A stretch of 10,525 nucleotides of DNA from Cudoniella acicularis (Eukaryota; Ascomycota; Leotiomycetes; Helotiales; Helotiaceae): the NCBI GenBank assembly GCA_013054445.1, contig JAAMPI010001785.1, positions 1 to 10,525 on the forward strand, read 5' to 3'. The translations under genes and the position numbers were made by a program. Below the pieces are notes generated by a model. The model saw only the letters and a list, made by a program, of their open reading frames with translations, was not told the DNA's origin and did no database searches. Below are positions 1 to 7,888 of this stretch, piece after piece. The stretch's first letter is position 1. Each line of letters opens with the position of its first letter.

Positions 1-958
1 CGCCTAATTTGCTTCCTTTTCTTCATCGCCATCTATGGTTCTTCGTCTTCGTCTTTTTGGGGGGTTTGCTCGCTGTTCTCGAAGGCTGATCCCCGACAAA
101 GGGGGTTGAATGGACTCTTTCAACGCTTTCACGGCTTTCCTGGTGGATGGAATGATGGGTGATGGATGGACGATGATTAAACTGGAGGACTAAGGATTCA
201 CGGCAAAAAGTTCTCTCTCTCTCGGTATTGGCAAAATGGTATTCTTGGACATCTTGCGTACGGTTTTTACGACAGGCATGATGGGCACGGCATGGGAAAA
301 CGACATCCTTTTAATTCTTTTCCTTTCTTTTATTCTTTCATTCTTTTGAGGTTGGCTGGTGGGTGTGTTTGTTGGGGTTGGAAAGGATTGTCTATCTATC
401 TATCTATCTGGCTGGCTGGTCAATCGTGCGACTCTTTGGGGGGGGAGCTTGGCTGGTATTTGGAAAATGGGCCTAGCCCAGATACGTAGTTGGCAGTTTA
501 ATCTTTATTTTTTTGGTGGTTGAAAAAACTGTTGTCTGTAACACCCATGCGTGATTCTGTTTTAAGTTCATCTCAAAGTTATCTCTTTCTCTCAAAAACC
601 ACTGGCCGCTCGTTTGAGTTCCGGCGGATAGAAAAGCACAGCACTTATACCTATCTCAGAATCCTTGCAGCAACGCTGATACAAAGAGAACGAAAATGAC
701 GGAAAATCAAGGACGAAATGCTACAAGGCAACAGGCCCTGTGTAAGAGAGCGGGTCTCCTCTTACCGTAGCCAGCCTAGCTTAGCTTAGTCATCCGTAGA
801 CGTTACGAGGATGGGGGCACATCCCCATAATAGACAGTCCTGATCTTACTTCTCCTGTGACACCATGTCCGATGATTCGGATATTGCTTAAACGAGTTAC
901 GGGTACGAGGGCCATCTCACTGCGTAATATTAGGGATACGTGTATTCGAATTCGGAAA
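1..958. other. No gene recognised, simple-sequence rich
   Basis: The first 540 bases are rich in CT, GT and GGAT runs (for example GGTGGATGGAATGATGGG near 141), typical of fungal intergenic sequence. On the minus strand an ATG at 32 opens a frame toward the left edge (MAMKKRKQIR), too short to judge. A 24-codon ORF at 696-770 on the plus strand has a good start context (AAAATGAC) and a GTAAGA splice-like site, but no supported continuation. Confidence 0.5.
391..409. repeat. (TCTA)n microsatellite
   Basis: Four full TCTA units plus TCT, followed directly by GGCTGGCTGGT, itself a short GGCT repeat. No gene context is visible. Confidence 0.95.
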
Positions 959-982
959 TAACAGTGAAGTGCTTTACTGTTA
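959..982. repeat. Palindromic motif copy 1 (possible transposon terminus)
   Basis: TAACAGT and ACTGTTA flank GAAGTGCTTT. The 24 bases can pair in ten positions (one G-T) around a GTGC loop. The site matches 1591-1614 at 18 of 24 positions. TA followed by ACAGTG is what a Tc1/mariner-like terminal repeat with TA target duplication would look like, but no transposase is present. Confidence 0.55.
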
Positions 983-1590
983 AACTTAGAAATACGCTTG
1001 TTGGATCAGGATAGTGGGTAGATTATGAGACGACGGCATGGTTACAAAATGCGATATAGCTTATCTAGATTCCACCTCTTGGCTACTACTTCCTTTCTAT
1101 GATATAACGCATTCTATATATGCCGCAGCCTCTATACCGGTGTAGTTTGGAAGAGAATTCTTTCTTTTTTTTGTGATTTGTTAGAAAGGGATAAAATAAA
1201 AGTGGCGTTTTATACCTCTACTACAAAGTTAGCTACTTGAACGCTTAAACCTGCCATTGGCATATCTCACGATCTGTAGGCTGAATTCCATAAGCTCTGA
1301 TTCACTTTACTCTTTTTTCCCTTTCTTTCTTCCTGCGATAATAACTTTGGGTATAAAATTCTCCCTTTCTACCTTCGGTAAACTCTAATACACCTTTACA
1401 TGCGGTCATCAACCAATATCCGTACCCTGGCTGTGTCTGCGTTTGAGCCGGCATGTGGTATGCCAACAGTGCACATTCTGTAGGCTAGTAGAAGAATTAA
1501 GCTGTTGAGTTTGGGTGGTTGTGGAGAGAGTTTGAGTAAAAGATTAAGTGGGCCTGAATCGGGATGAGCATTCGAACGAGAATTTTTAAT

Positions 1591-1614
1591 TGACAGCAAA
1601 GTGCTCCACTGTCA
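1591..1614. repeat. Palindromic motif copy 2 (possible transposon terminus)
   Basis: TGACAG and CTGTCA flank CAAAGTGCTCCA. It agrees with the site at 959-982 at 18 of 24 positions, and all differences are transitions. Its reverse complement ACAGTGGAGCACTTT lines up with ACAGTGAAGTGCTTT of the first site, so the two could bound a non-autonomous element of about 650 bp. The base pair after the end is CA rather than TA. Confidence 0.55.
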
Positions 1615-1738
1615 TATACACAAATTTACGACCACAATACTTCGTACATTTACACATGTATGGCGGCATGAATTTCTGAAACGGCGAAGCACAATACGCG
1701 CAAAAATAACTATACAGCTGTGCAGCCAGTTAAGGGTA

Positions 1739-1753
1739 AGGAAAGTGCTCCAC
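1739..1753. repeat. Partial third copy of the AAGTGCTCCAC motif
   Basis: AGGAAAGTGCTCCAC differs by one base from the 15 bases at 1595-1609, in the same orientation and 144 bases further on. The flanking half that would complete the palindrome is absent. Confidence 0.6.
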
Positions 1754-2284
1754 ATCGGGTCGGGGCAAGTCCCGGGAACAAACCTGAAAGACGGTAAACC
1801 GGCATTCTTTAGAGATCTGTTTTCTGAAATTGTTGGAGATGGAAGGGCTTTATATACCTGCGAATCTCTAAGTAAGGAAAAGAGATTGAGTAATTGAATA
1901 AGTAGGGGTTGTGATTCATCCCCCTTTATTTTCTACAGTTGGAATAAGATTTATTTATTTCTTACTGTTTCACCTTTATCTATAAAAATCTCTTTAACTG
2001 GTAGCATTCCTAAGAAATAAAGCTTTTTTCCTCAAGGAAAGGGATGGGATATTTGTTCTTCTCTGAACTTGGAAGCTAATCAGTCCTTGTAGCTCCCGGT
2101 TATAAGAGTTTTTCGAGCCTCCTTTCCTCATCAATACCTTGCCAGCCCGAATTCTTTTCTCACCACTTCTCCCATCCCACACCTACCCACTCAAGAAAAA
2201 CAGAAGTAAAGTCCAACAGAGCAAAGGTGGCTCTGGGCCGCAGGCAAGTGGTAGACCAAGATCGCAAAAGAATACGAGGCGTAG
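1754..2284. other. No gene recognised
   Basis: AT-rich spacer with a weak inverted repeat (AGTAGGGG and CCCCCTTT, about 1900-1930). Reading frames of 60-98 codons on both strands here begin with GTG or TTG and show no domain or coding bias. I treat them as chance. Confidence 0.5.
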
Positions 2285-2536
2285 AGCGGCGAGTCTATCA
2301 GCGAAGCAGGCTCTAAAATAAGCTCTGAAGACGGGGCGCCGAAGAAAAAGCCTGAGAAGCAGGAGGCGTTGGCTCTGGCGGCAAACCCGAGGCCAAGGAT
2401 AAAGAGCGATAATGAACACGATTAACACGAAGACCATGATAACAGCAACGAAAACAGGGAGAAAGAGAACGAGCAAACCAGAGGCAATGCCGATGGAAAC
2501 GACAAGTTGAAGGCCAGAGATCTACCTATCATTTAG
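2285..2536 (+). pseudogene. Charged low-complexity coding remnant, uncertain
   Basis: This plus-strand frame lies between TAG at 2282-2284 and TAG at 2534-2536 and is broken once by TAA at 2423-2425. It reads as a strongly hydrophilic peptide (SGESISEAGSKISSEDG, PKKKPEKQEALALAANP, then HEDHDNSNENREKEN), like a disordered linker of a fungal nuclear protein. Protein-like sequence in a different frame precedes it (SKGGSGPQASGRPRSQK), which hints at frameshifts. There is no start codon and no family is recognised. The opposite strand shows a long hydrophobic frame, which I read as the complement of this composition. Confidence 0.22.
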
Positions 2537-2906
2537 AAGCAGGTCCTCGCTTTGGGAGTAGTGAATGTGCTGTTAGTGGGCAGTGTTATGGTGCTTGCGC
2601 AACTTGGCATATAACCTCACTGCTCGTTACATCACATGTGCTGGTGCTGCGAGTAGGTTTTAGGTCTCACCAAACCTAGTATCCTCGTGACGGCGCTACC
2701 TGTATTTAAAGGGCTTGCCTTCTTGTTTCTCTTTATTTTCTCTTTAGCTTTAGATTCCAAGTGATATAAATGGCAGTGAATTTTACCATTCCTCATTCTT
2801 CCCCAACCTGTCGCTGGCAGAGACCACACAGACCTGGAGATAATTAGTCTCGAAAGTCCTTTATATCCTCGTTTAGTTTATAAGTAGCCGACTTTGCTAA
2901 TCTAGG
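2537..2906. other. Spacer 3' of the TPR remnant
   Basis: No gene is seen. The segment lies downstream of the TPR stop at 2907 on the minus strand. A 65-codon minus-strand frame here has no recognisable content. Confidence 0.5.
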
Positions 2907-4082
2907 TTAGTCATTCGAGTCTGAATCAAACTGTTCAATGTCCGTCCAATCCGAGAACCCCTCTACCTCATCTATCATTTCAGTATGTTCTTTCCAGCAC
3001 GTGAGAGCATCAGGGTGATTTGACTCCAGAACCTTCTCGAATCCGGTGATTACCTGCTCATAGAACTTCGAAGCTTCATGGTATAAACTTTTGTTGCTGA
3101 GAATAAGAGCCAAGTTCCAAACACTTATCAACGTGCTGTGGTGCTCTTGCCCGAGTATTTTCTGCTGTCCTCTAAGAGAACAGCAAGCCATTTCTTCGGC
3201 ACTGTCAGACTTACCCTGCTCTTGAAGGATCAAAGCCAAATTGCTGATAGTATCAAGTGTGCTAGGATGCTCCTCTCCCAGTGCTTTCTTCTTTCCGGTT
3301 AGAGCCCGTCGGGTCATCTCTTCGGCGTCGCCCAATCTTCCTTGTCCTTGAAGCGCCAAGCCAAAATTACTGGTGCTCTTTAGTGTTTCTAGATGCTCAG
3401 CCCCAAGGACTCTTTCCCGTCCTTCTACAGCCTGTCTAGAAATTCGCTCGGCTACGTAAAATTTACCCTGATCTTGAAGCACCAATCCTAAGTTGTTTAG
3501 GCTTGTAAGGGCTTGAGGATAGTCAGATCCTAATTAGCACATCTTTGCGATCTCCCAGTGCACGCCTATGCATATCTTCGGCCTCTTTATACCTGCTCTG
3601 AAGTTCTTCCTATTTATTCTGCTGGATAATTCCCCATTTTCAGCAGCAACCAAGCCAAAAGGCTCAGACTTTTCAATGTCTCGGGGTGACCTGGCCCCAA
3701 AGATTGCTGTCGACCCCTCGGGACTTTTCGGTGTAGCTCTTCGGCCATTTTGAATTTCCCTTGATTGAAATATGAGTGCCAAATTATTGATACTCATTAG
3801 CATTTGGCGATCCTTCAGTGCGGAAGGCTTTTCCTTGAAAAGTAATATGTGTTGATTCATCTCCTCGGATTCTTTATATCGACCGCAGTCTGTAAGAAAG
3901 GCTGCAAACCACCCTTCTGCTTCATATATAACGTCGCGAAAAGGGTCCAGCGCAGGTAGGGTGCTCTGCATTAATTCTCTATTCTCCTTATACACGTCCA
4001 GATGCGAGAGGATTGTCTGCTTAACTGATAAAGGCAATTTGAATGTCTTTTGATGATAGCAATCTACCACGAAATTCAGACT
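2907..4082 (-). pseudogene. Broken kinesin-light-chain-type TPR protein
   Basis: Decayed gene for a protein of tandem 42-residue tetratricopeptide repeats with the signature NLALxLQxQGKxxxAEEMxRRAL...LGxEHPxTL, used for protein binding in fungal KLC/NLR-like proteins. Four intact repeats lie at 3494-3369, 3368-3243, 3242-3117 and 3116-2991, followed by an acidic tail (EQFDSDSND) and stop at 2907. Upstream, the frame from 4082 carries a more divergent N-terminal part (IYEAEGWFAAFLTDCGRY) and NLALIF. It then breaks near 3764, where repeat coding continues in another frame (QGKFKMAEELHRK, GPGHPETLKSL), near 3620, at a TAG at 3612-3610, and near 3531. No ATG opens the frame: the region starts after TAG at 4085-4083, and the codons at 4070 and 3485 are GTG and TTG. 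A pseudogene is most likely, with assembly error as the alternative. Any original N-terminal domain (NB-ARC or phosphorylase-like in many relatives) is not visible. Confidence 0.85.
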
Positions 4083-4084
4083 CT

Positions 4085-4841
4085 AATCTCATATTCGCTG
4101 GCTCCGTTTTAGTCTTTGGACGTGAACAGCGGTGGCTTTTACCTGAGACTAGGGTGAGCATTCCTGAACCATGGCCTGAGCAACCTGAGCAACCTGAGCA
4201 ACCTGAGCAATGACCTGAGTAACCAGTATACCCTGAGTCAGCCTGGGTGTGCATTGAGAGGCCATTTTAGCGCCCAAAGGGGCTCGTTTTGGCTCCCTTA
4301 AGGCCCGGTTACACTTTTTTCGCCTTGAGTTGCGCAGATCCCATTTCGGCTCCCTGGCGACCAGGATTCCTTCGGAGCCATTTTTGGATACACTCGCTTA
4401 CATCCGCGTGATAAGTGGCTCAAACTCACCATGCCATAACGTCTCCTTGCTGTCCACAAAGACGATTTTATATGATATGTATTTCGGTTATCTGACACAA
4501 CATTTTTTTCCCACGCTCCTATATTGGTTAGCCAGCCTTGCTGCTTCTACTCAGGCGCTAATCACCCTCGGCTCACCCTCGATCCTGACTATTCAAATCC
4601 TCTTGATTATCTACATTAGCTCTGTCATTAGTGCCTCGGAACCCGCTCGATAAAGATCCAAATTGCCCTTTGGCATCTTCTGAACTCGCATAAGAGAGGT
4701 TATACAAAGGAGGTAGAGGGTGTCAGCATAGGCTTGTTGTCCGAGATCATAAGTTATTGTCTTACACTACGCTGGGAGCCTATCCTCGGTAAGTTGACAG
4801 GCTTTGGGTGAAATGCACGGCCACATAAAAGTACCTGCCAT
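4085..4841 (-). other. Decayed stretch upstream of the TPR remnant, possible lost 5' part
   Basis: No intact gene is seen between MGS1 and the TPR remnant. On the minus strand an ATG at 4841 (MAGTFMWPCISPKACQ) lies in the same frame as the TPR N-terminal part. The frame contains protein-like runs such as QQAYADTLYLLCITSLMRVQ and KIVFVDSKETLWHGEFEP, but stops interrupt it repeatedly, for example TAG at 4613-4611 and TAA at 4400-4398. A second minus frame in 4600-4730 is also protein-like (YASSEDAKGQFGSLSSG), so coding assignment is uncertain. No domain is recognised. It may be the eroded 5' part of the TPR gene or unrelated spacer. Confidence 0.3.
4175..4222. repeat. 9-bp minisatellite CCTGAGCAA
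   Basis: Four exact head-to-tail copies of CCTGAGCAA occupy 4175-4210. After three extra bases a fifth variant, CCTGAGTAA, follows at 4214-4222. On the minus strand the unit is a multiple of three and encodes repeated Q-V-A in the frame that leads toward the TPR remnant. Confidence 0.95.
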
Positions 4842-4923
4842 TTGTGATGATATGTAGATAAGATTTTGCTATTGCAGCTTTTAGTCCCTTCATTCGCCAC
4901 CAATCTCCGCGCCAAGATTTTCA

Positions 4924-6735
4924 TCATTCCCTAAAGAATTTCCTCCCTTTAAGAACATTAGGGAGATACTGTCGAACCCCAAAATTTAGTCTCGATATAG
5001 CAAGGGGCATGTAAATAAAGCACAGGGAAAAGTAGAACCATCTCACCTCCTGCTCGACCCTTCCTTGTTTGTAATCAGAGGGATACTTGGAGTTCTTCTC
5101 ATGTTCTAATCCCTCCATCAATTCTGCCGGCACGTTCCTGAGATGCATTGGTACTGCCAGAGCAGAAACCCCAGGCTCTTTTAGAACTGACAGAGCGCTA
5201 GCTAGGCCAATAAACACACTCATACTTTTTTTCGCCCTGGCCAAAGCGACTGCAGCATGCGCGAGGCTTATTCGACATTCTGGCATACCAATCTTCTCTG
5301 CAGCGGAATAAGCAGCAGTGGCAAGAGGTAACAAACTGTTATCAGCTGTTCCGATGTCGTCAGAGGCGATTAGTATGATGTGACGGGCAATCCATAACGG
5401 GTCTTCGCCACACTCGAACATACGTGCCAGATAGTAGAGAGCGGCATCTGGGCTGCTACCTCGGATGGACTTGTGGAAGGCGGACATGTTGTCATATCGA
5501 CCGTCCCCACCCCGATCATACACAAGTGTTTGTGTCATCGACTTCTTGATGTCTTCTTTGGTGATATCTGGCCGTGTCGAAAGGCTCATAGCGAGGTCAA
5601 GAAGATTCAGCGCTGTACGTGCATCACCCGCAGCAAAAGCTGAGAGATAGGCTATCATTTCCGAATCGAGAACAGGCGGCCGAGAGTGGCCTGAACATTC
5701 AGCTTCTAGGGCACGCTCAAGTATAGTCTTGATATCGCTAATAGTCAGTTTTTCGAGAGTGAATGTACGGCATCGCGACAGTAATGTACCCGAAATCTTG
5801 AAAGACGGGTTCCTGTGGCTGTAAGCAGGCTAGCCTAGGGTTGACAGTAAGAACCTATACTCAGTTGTTGCGCCAATTAATGTTACCAATCCTGACTCAA
5901 TAGGTTCCACTGCATAAATAGTATGTTAGGTTCACCAGTAGGGGAAATAAATAGAGTGTACTTGCGAGTTCTTACAGAAAATATCTTGTTGTGACTTTGA
6001 CAAGCGGTGAATCTCGTCACAAAACATGATTGTCTTCCGACCGGTCAGCTTTTGCTCGCTCCTGGCCTACGAGGCGTGAGTGTTTTTGCTGTAAGAGGCC
6101 CCTAACATGGACTTGAAGCCGGTATATACCTCGAAAAAGAACTTTTTACACTCTCCAACCCCAAAATTTGTGCTGTTGATTTCTATGAACCGACTCTTAA
6201 CCATCGAAGCAATCACTCTCGCAATTGTTGTTTTGCCGGTTCCAGGGTCACCCCACAATATCATTGACGGTATCCGGTCTTGTTTGATTAACTCTCGAAG
6301 TATACCTTTTGGACCAACTAGCTCTTGACCACAGATATCGTCGAGGGTTCGCGGTCTCATTCGTGTAGCGAGAGGAAGTTCTTTTTGAAAGGGATTGATA
6401 GTCTTCGGTTTTTTTAGAGCAAGACCTCCCTCAATAACATCGACAGGATTGACATCTGAGATGTGCGATGGCGTGATAGATTCCACAGCTCTCTTATTTC
6501 GAGCCACACTTTCATCAGTTGTCTTTCTGGGAGTCAATCGCGAAATGGTGGCAGAGATGGGTGCATCTGCTCGATTTGCTGCGGGTCTTTGGAAGAAGGA
6601 TGACACTGGTAATGCGCCATCCTGTTGACCAGATTCAACAGATTGACTTTCAATGAAAGCTTGGCATTCTGAGTCGATATGCTGGTTAATATTTGCCGAC
6701 TTGACAGGCTTTGAACAAATTGGACAATCGACCAT
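4924..6735 (-). CDS. MGS1: MGS1/WRNIP1-type AAA+ ATPase with UBZ4 zinc finger, five exons
   Basis: Ring-forming AAA+ ATPase of the RarA/Mgs1/WRNIP1 family, which in yeast and human binds ubiquitylated PCNA at stalled forks and supports DNA damage tolerance in the nucleus. Exons on the minus strand are 6735-6130, 6066-5976, 5909-5861, 5812-5047 and 4968-4924: 1557 nt, 518 residues, and every junction keeps frame. An N-terminal UBZ4 finger (C4, C7, H19, C24) is followed by a low-complexity linker to about residue 115. The ATPase core shows Walker A GDPGTGKTT (162-170), Walker B IMFCDE (215-220), sensor 1 GATTEN (245-250), arginine finger R262 in SRCR and sensor 2 GDAR (R314). The C-terminal MgsA-type domain includes SPDAALYYLARM and the GRVEQE-YLP junction. 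The start is ATG with G at +4, and the finger begins three residues later, so little can be missing. It ends KFFRE, slightly short of some homologues. No other family fits. Confidence 0.96.
4969..5046 (-). other. MGS1 intron 4
   Basis: This 78-bp phase-0 intron opens with GTGAGA and ends TTCGACAG, with branch-like GACTAA. It is a multiple of three and has no in-frame stop, so retention would insert 26 residues (beginning VRWFYFSLC) between GRVEQE and YLPN. The conserved QE-YLP junction of the family argues that it is normally removed. Confidence 0.88.
5813..5860 (-). other. MGS1 intron 3
   Basis: This 48-bp phase-2 intron opens with GTATAG and ends AGCCACAG. It splits the glutamate codon of the sensor 1 motif (GATT-E-NPSF). 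The length is near the lower limit for fungal introns, but the GATTENPSF motif rebuilt across it leaves little doubt. Confidence 0.9.
5910..5975 (-). other. MGS1 intron 2
   Basis: This 66-bp phase-1 intron opens with GTAAGA and ends TTATGCAG, with branch-like CCTAAC about 20 bases before the 3' end. It splits a leucine codon (T/TG) and joins SKSQQDIF to LEPIESGLVT. Confidence 0.92.
6067..6129 (-). other. MGS1 intron 1
   Basis: This 63-bp intron opens with GTATAT directly after codon GAG (phase 0) and closes with CGTAG. A likely branch site ACTCAC lies near the 3' end. Its length is a multiple of three, but it contains an in-frame TAG (its own 3' splice site), so retention would truncate the protein after the Walker A region. 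Removing it joins KKFFFE to ARSEQKLTGRKT, as family conservation requires. Confidence 0.92.
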
Positions 6736-6831
6736 TGGAAACTACCGCCTAGCTGGCGAAGATAAAGAAAATAGAAATAAAGAGTCGTAATTTAACGACC
6801 ATCGCCAATAGTTATACTTTGCTCCTGATAC

Positions 6832-6839
6832 TGACGTCA
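6832..6839. promoter_or_regulatory. CRE/ATF palindrome TGACGTCA upstream of MGS1
   Basis: A perfect 8-bp TGACGTCA lies about 97 bases upstream of the MGS1 start codon. This is the binding site of bZIP factors of the CREB/ATF type (Atf1/AtfA in fungi, linked to stress responses). The same spacer also faces the plus-strand reading frame at 6923. Function is inferred from motif and position only. An imperfect inverted repeat (GTCGT...ACGAC, 6784-6799) lies nearer the gene. Confidence 0.45.
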
Positions 6840-6922
6840 CGGAACAGGCGGCGGTCAAAAGCTATGGGATGGGGTTGTGATCCTGTCAGTAGCACATGCT
6901 GTAATTCGGCGCCTTCAGAGCT

Positions 6923-7297
6923 ATGCTAGCTCTTTATAGGTCCTTTGGCGAGGTGGCTCCAGTGCCGGTGAAGTTCCCTTGCAATGCACGGATCATAAAT
7001 GAGGAAAGCCCCAAAACGACGCATAATATGTCTCAGGTCCGCCAATTATGTCGTAGAATTGATCACCCGCAAACCGGAATGTGAGCCGGAGGGGTTGAGA
7101 TGCTGCTGGACGGCTTACTGCCAAGCATGTGCCCAATGATACCCCTTTGCATTATCAAATTGCATCAGAAAAAGAAAAGCGGGATCCGGAATTTGACCGA
7201 ACAATTGAGAAGAACCTTGACTGAAAGCTTACGAGTCAATCTCGGCAATGCGCAGCCGGTGGTGCCGGGGAAAAGGCTATGTATAATTGCGAGGTGA
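6923..7297 (+). pseudogene. Open frame with a single internal TGA, unknown product
   Basis: From ATG at 6923 one frame runs for 125 codons to a stop at 7295-7297, broken only by TGA at 7082-7084. The first part is 53 residues (MLALYRSFGEVAPVPVKF..., ending HPQTGM). The second can start at ATG 7100 (MLLDGLLPSMCPMIPL...) and ends in a basic stretch (KKKSGIRNLTEQLRR). It lies divergent to MGS1, about 190 bases from its start codon. No domain, signal peptide or family is recognised. The minus strand of 6960-7150 is also open for about 50 codons (contains FRFAGDQFYDIIGGPETYY), so the coding strand is uncertain. It could be a degraded gene, two short ORFs or chance. Confidence 0.28.
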
Positions 7298-7702
7298 TAG
7301 AAATGGATGGCGTGATAAAGTGTAACTTCGAAATGAAAAAGATAGCGAGATCGTGAGTTGTAACACCGGCGATTAACTCGACCTTGGCAAGTCGCTCGGA
7401 TAAGGTTTGCCTGCGCAAATGCCCAATCCTCCCAACCACTAAAATTATTATTTAATCACAACAACGCAAATTCGAGGAAATGGGTTCACATATGTGGATT
7501 TTGGCTCGTCAATTCACACATACTCAGTTATTAGAATTTTCGAAGCACTTTGAAAAATTCGGAATTTTTTGGTGTTCTAGGTGAGTGGTTGCGAAGGTTG
7601 GGAAATTTCCTAGGCAAATCTTCTGAGCCTCTAATACAGAAGTAAGATTACTTCTCTCAGCCTGCTTTTCTGTGTTGGGCTTCCCACCTAATTATCTATT
7701 GT

Positions 7703-7708
7703 CACGTG
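7703..7708. promoter_or_regulatory. E-box CACGTG
   Basis: A palindromic CACGTG (within TCACGTGT) lies just before the TA-rich tract and about 180 bases upstream of the ATG at 7889. It is a target of bHLH factors in fungi. The site is short, and chance occurrence is likely. Confidence 0.25.
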
Positions 7709-7726
7709 TATCGTCAGGCCTCGTTA

Positions 7727-7756
7727 CTTATATATACATATATATATTTATATACT
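7727..7756. repeat. TA-rich simple sequence
   Basis: Alternating TATATA tract broken by single C and T bases, lying 130-160 bases before the ATG at 7889. It could serve as a TATA region or simply be a microsatellite. Confidence 0.7.
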
Positions 7757-7888
7757 ATTTCGCCCGCTTCTACGCTCATTTAAACCTTACAACTTACACC
7801 CTCATTCTACGACATCAAATTCAGACCCGCCCTCATTTGACGATACAGAGAAATTTATTATCGAGAATATTTGCAGAAAGGCGATAAA

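Larger units (their letters stand above)
7298..7888. other. AT-rich spacer
   Basis: No gene is recognised. An imperfect inverted repeat GAATTTTC...GAAAAATTC (7534-7560) is followed by a further GGAATTTTTT. The E-box and TA-rich tract listed separately lie in the second half. Confidence 0.5.

Noticed and set aside
1560..1590. ATTCGAACG resembling a tRNA T-loop
   Set aside because: No acceptor or anticodon stem can be built around it.
1396..1599. 67-codon minus-strand frame within the putative MITE
   Set aside because: It begins with TTG in the terminal motif and shows no transposase or other domain. An element-encoded peptide cannot be excluded.
1601..1897. 98-codon plus-strand frame
   Set aside because: It begins with GTG inside the palindromic motif, with no recognisable domain.
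2183..2476. 97-codon hydrophobic minus-strand frame resembling a membrane protein
   Set aside because: It begins with TTG, and its hydrophobic character is the complement of a charged low-complexity plus-strand sequence.
3568..3753. 61-codon plus-strand frame
   Set aside because: It lies antisense to the TPR repeats and has no features of its own.
4330..4653. 107-codon plus-strand frame with a hydrophobic C-terminal half
   Set aside because: It begins with TTG, has no recognisable domain and overlaps two minus-strand protein-like frames.
6107..6628. Two plus-strand frames of 73 and 77 codons
   Set aside because: They are antisense shadows of MGS1 exon 1.
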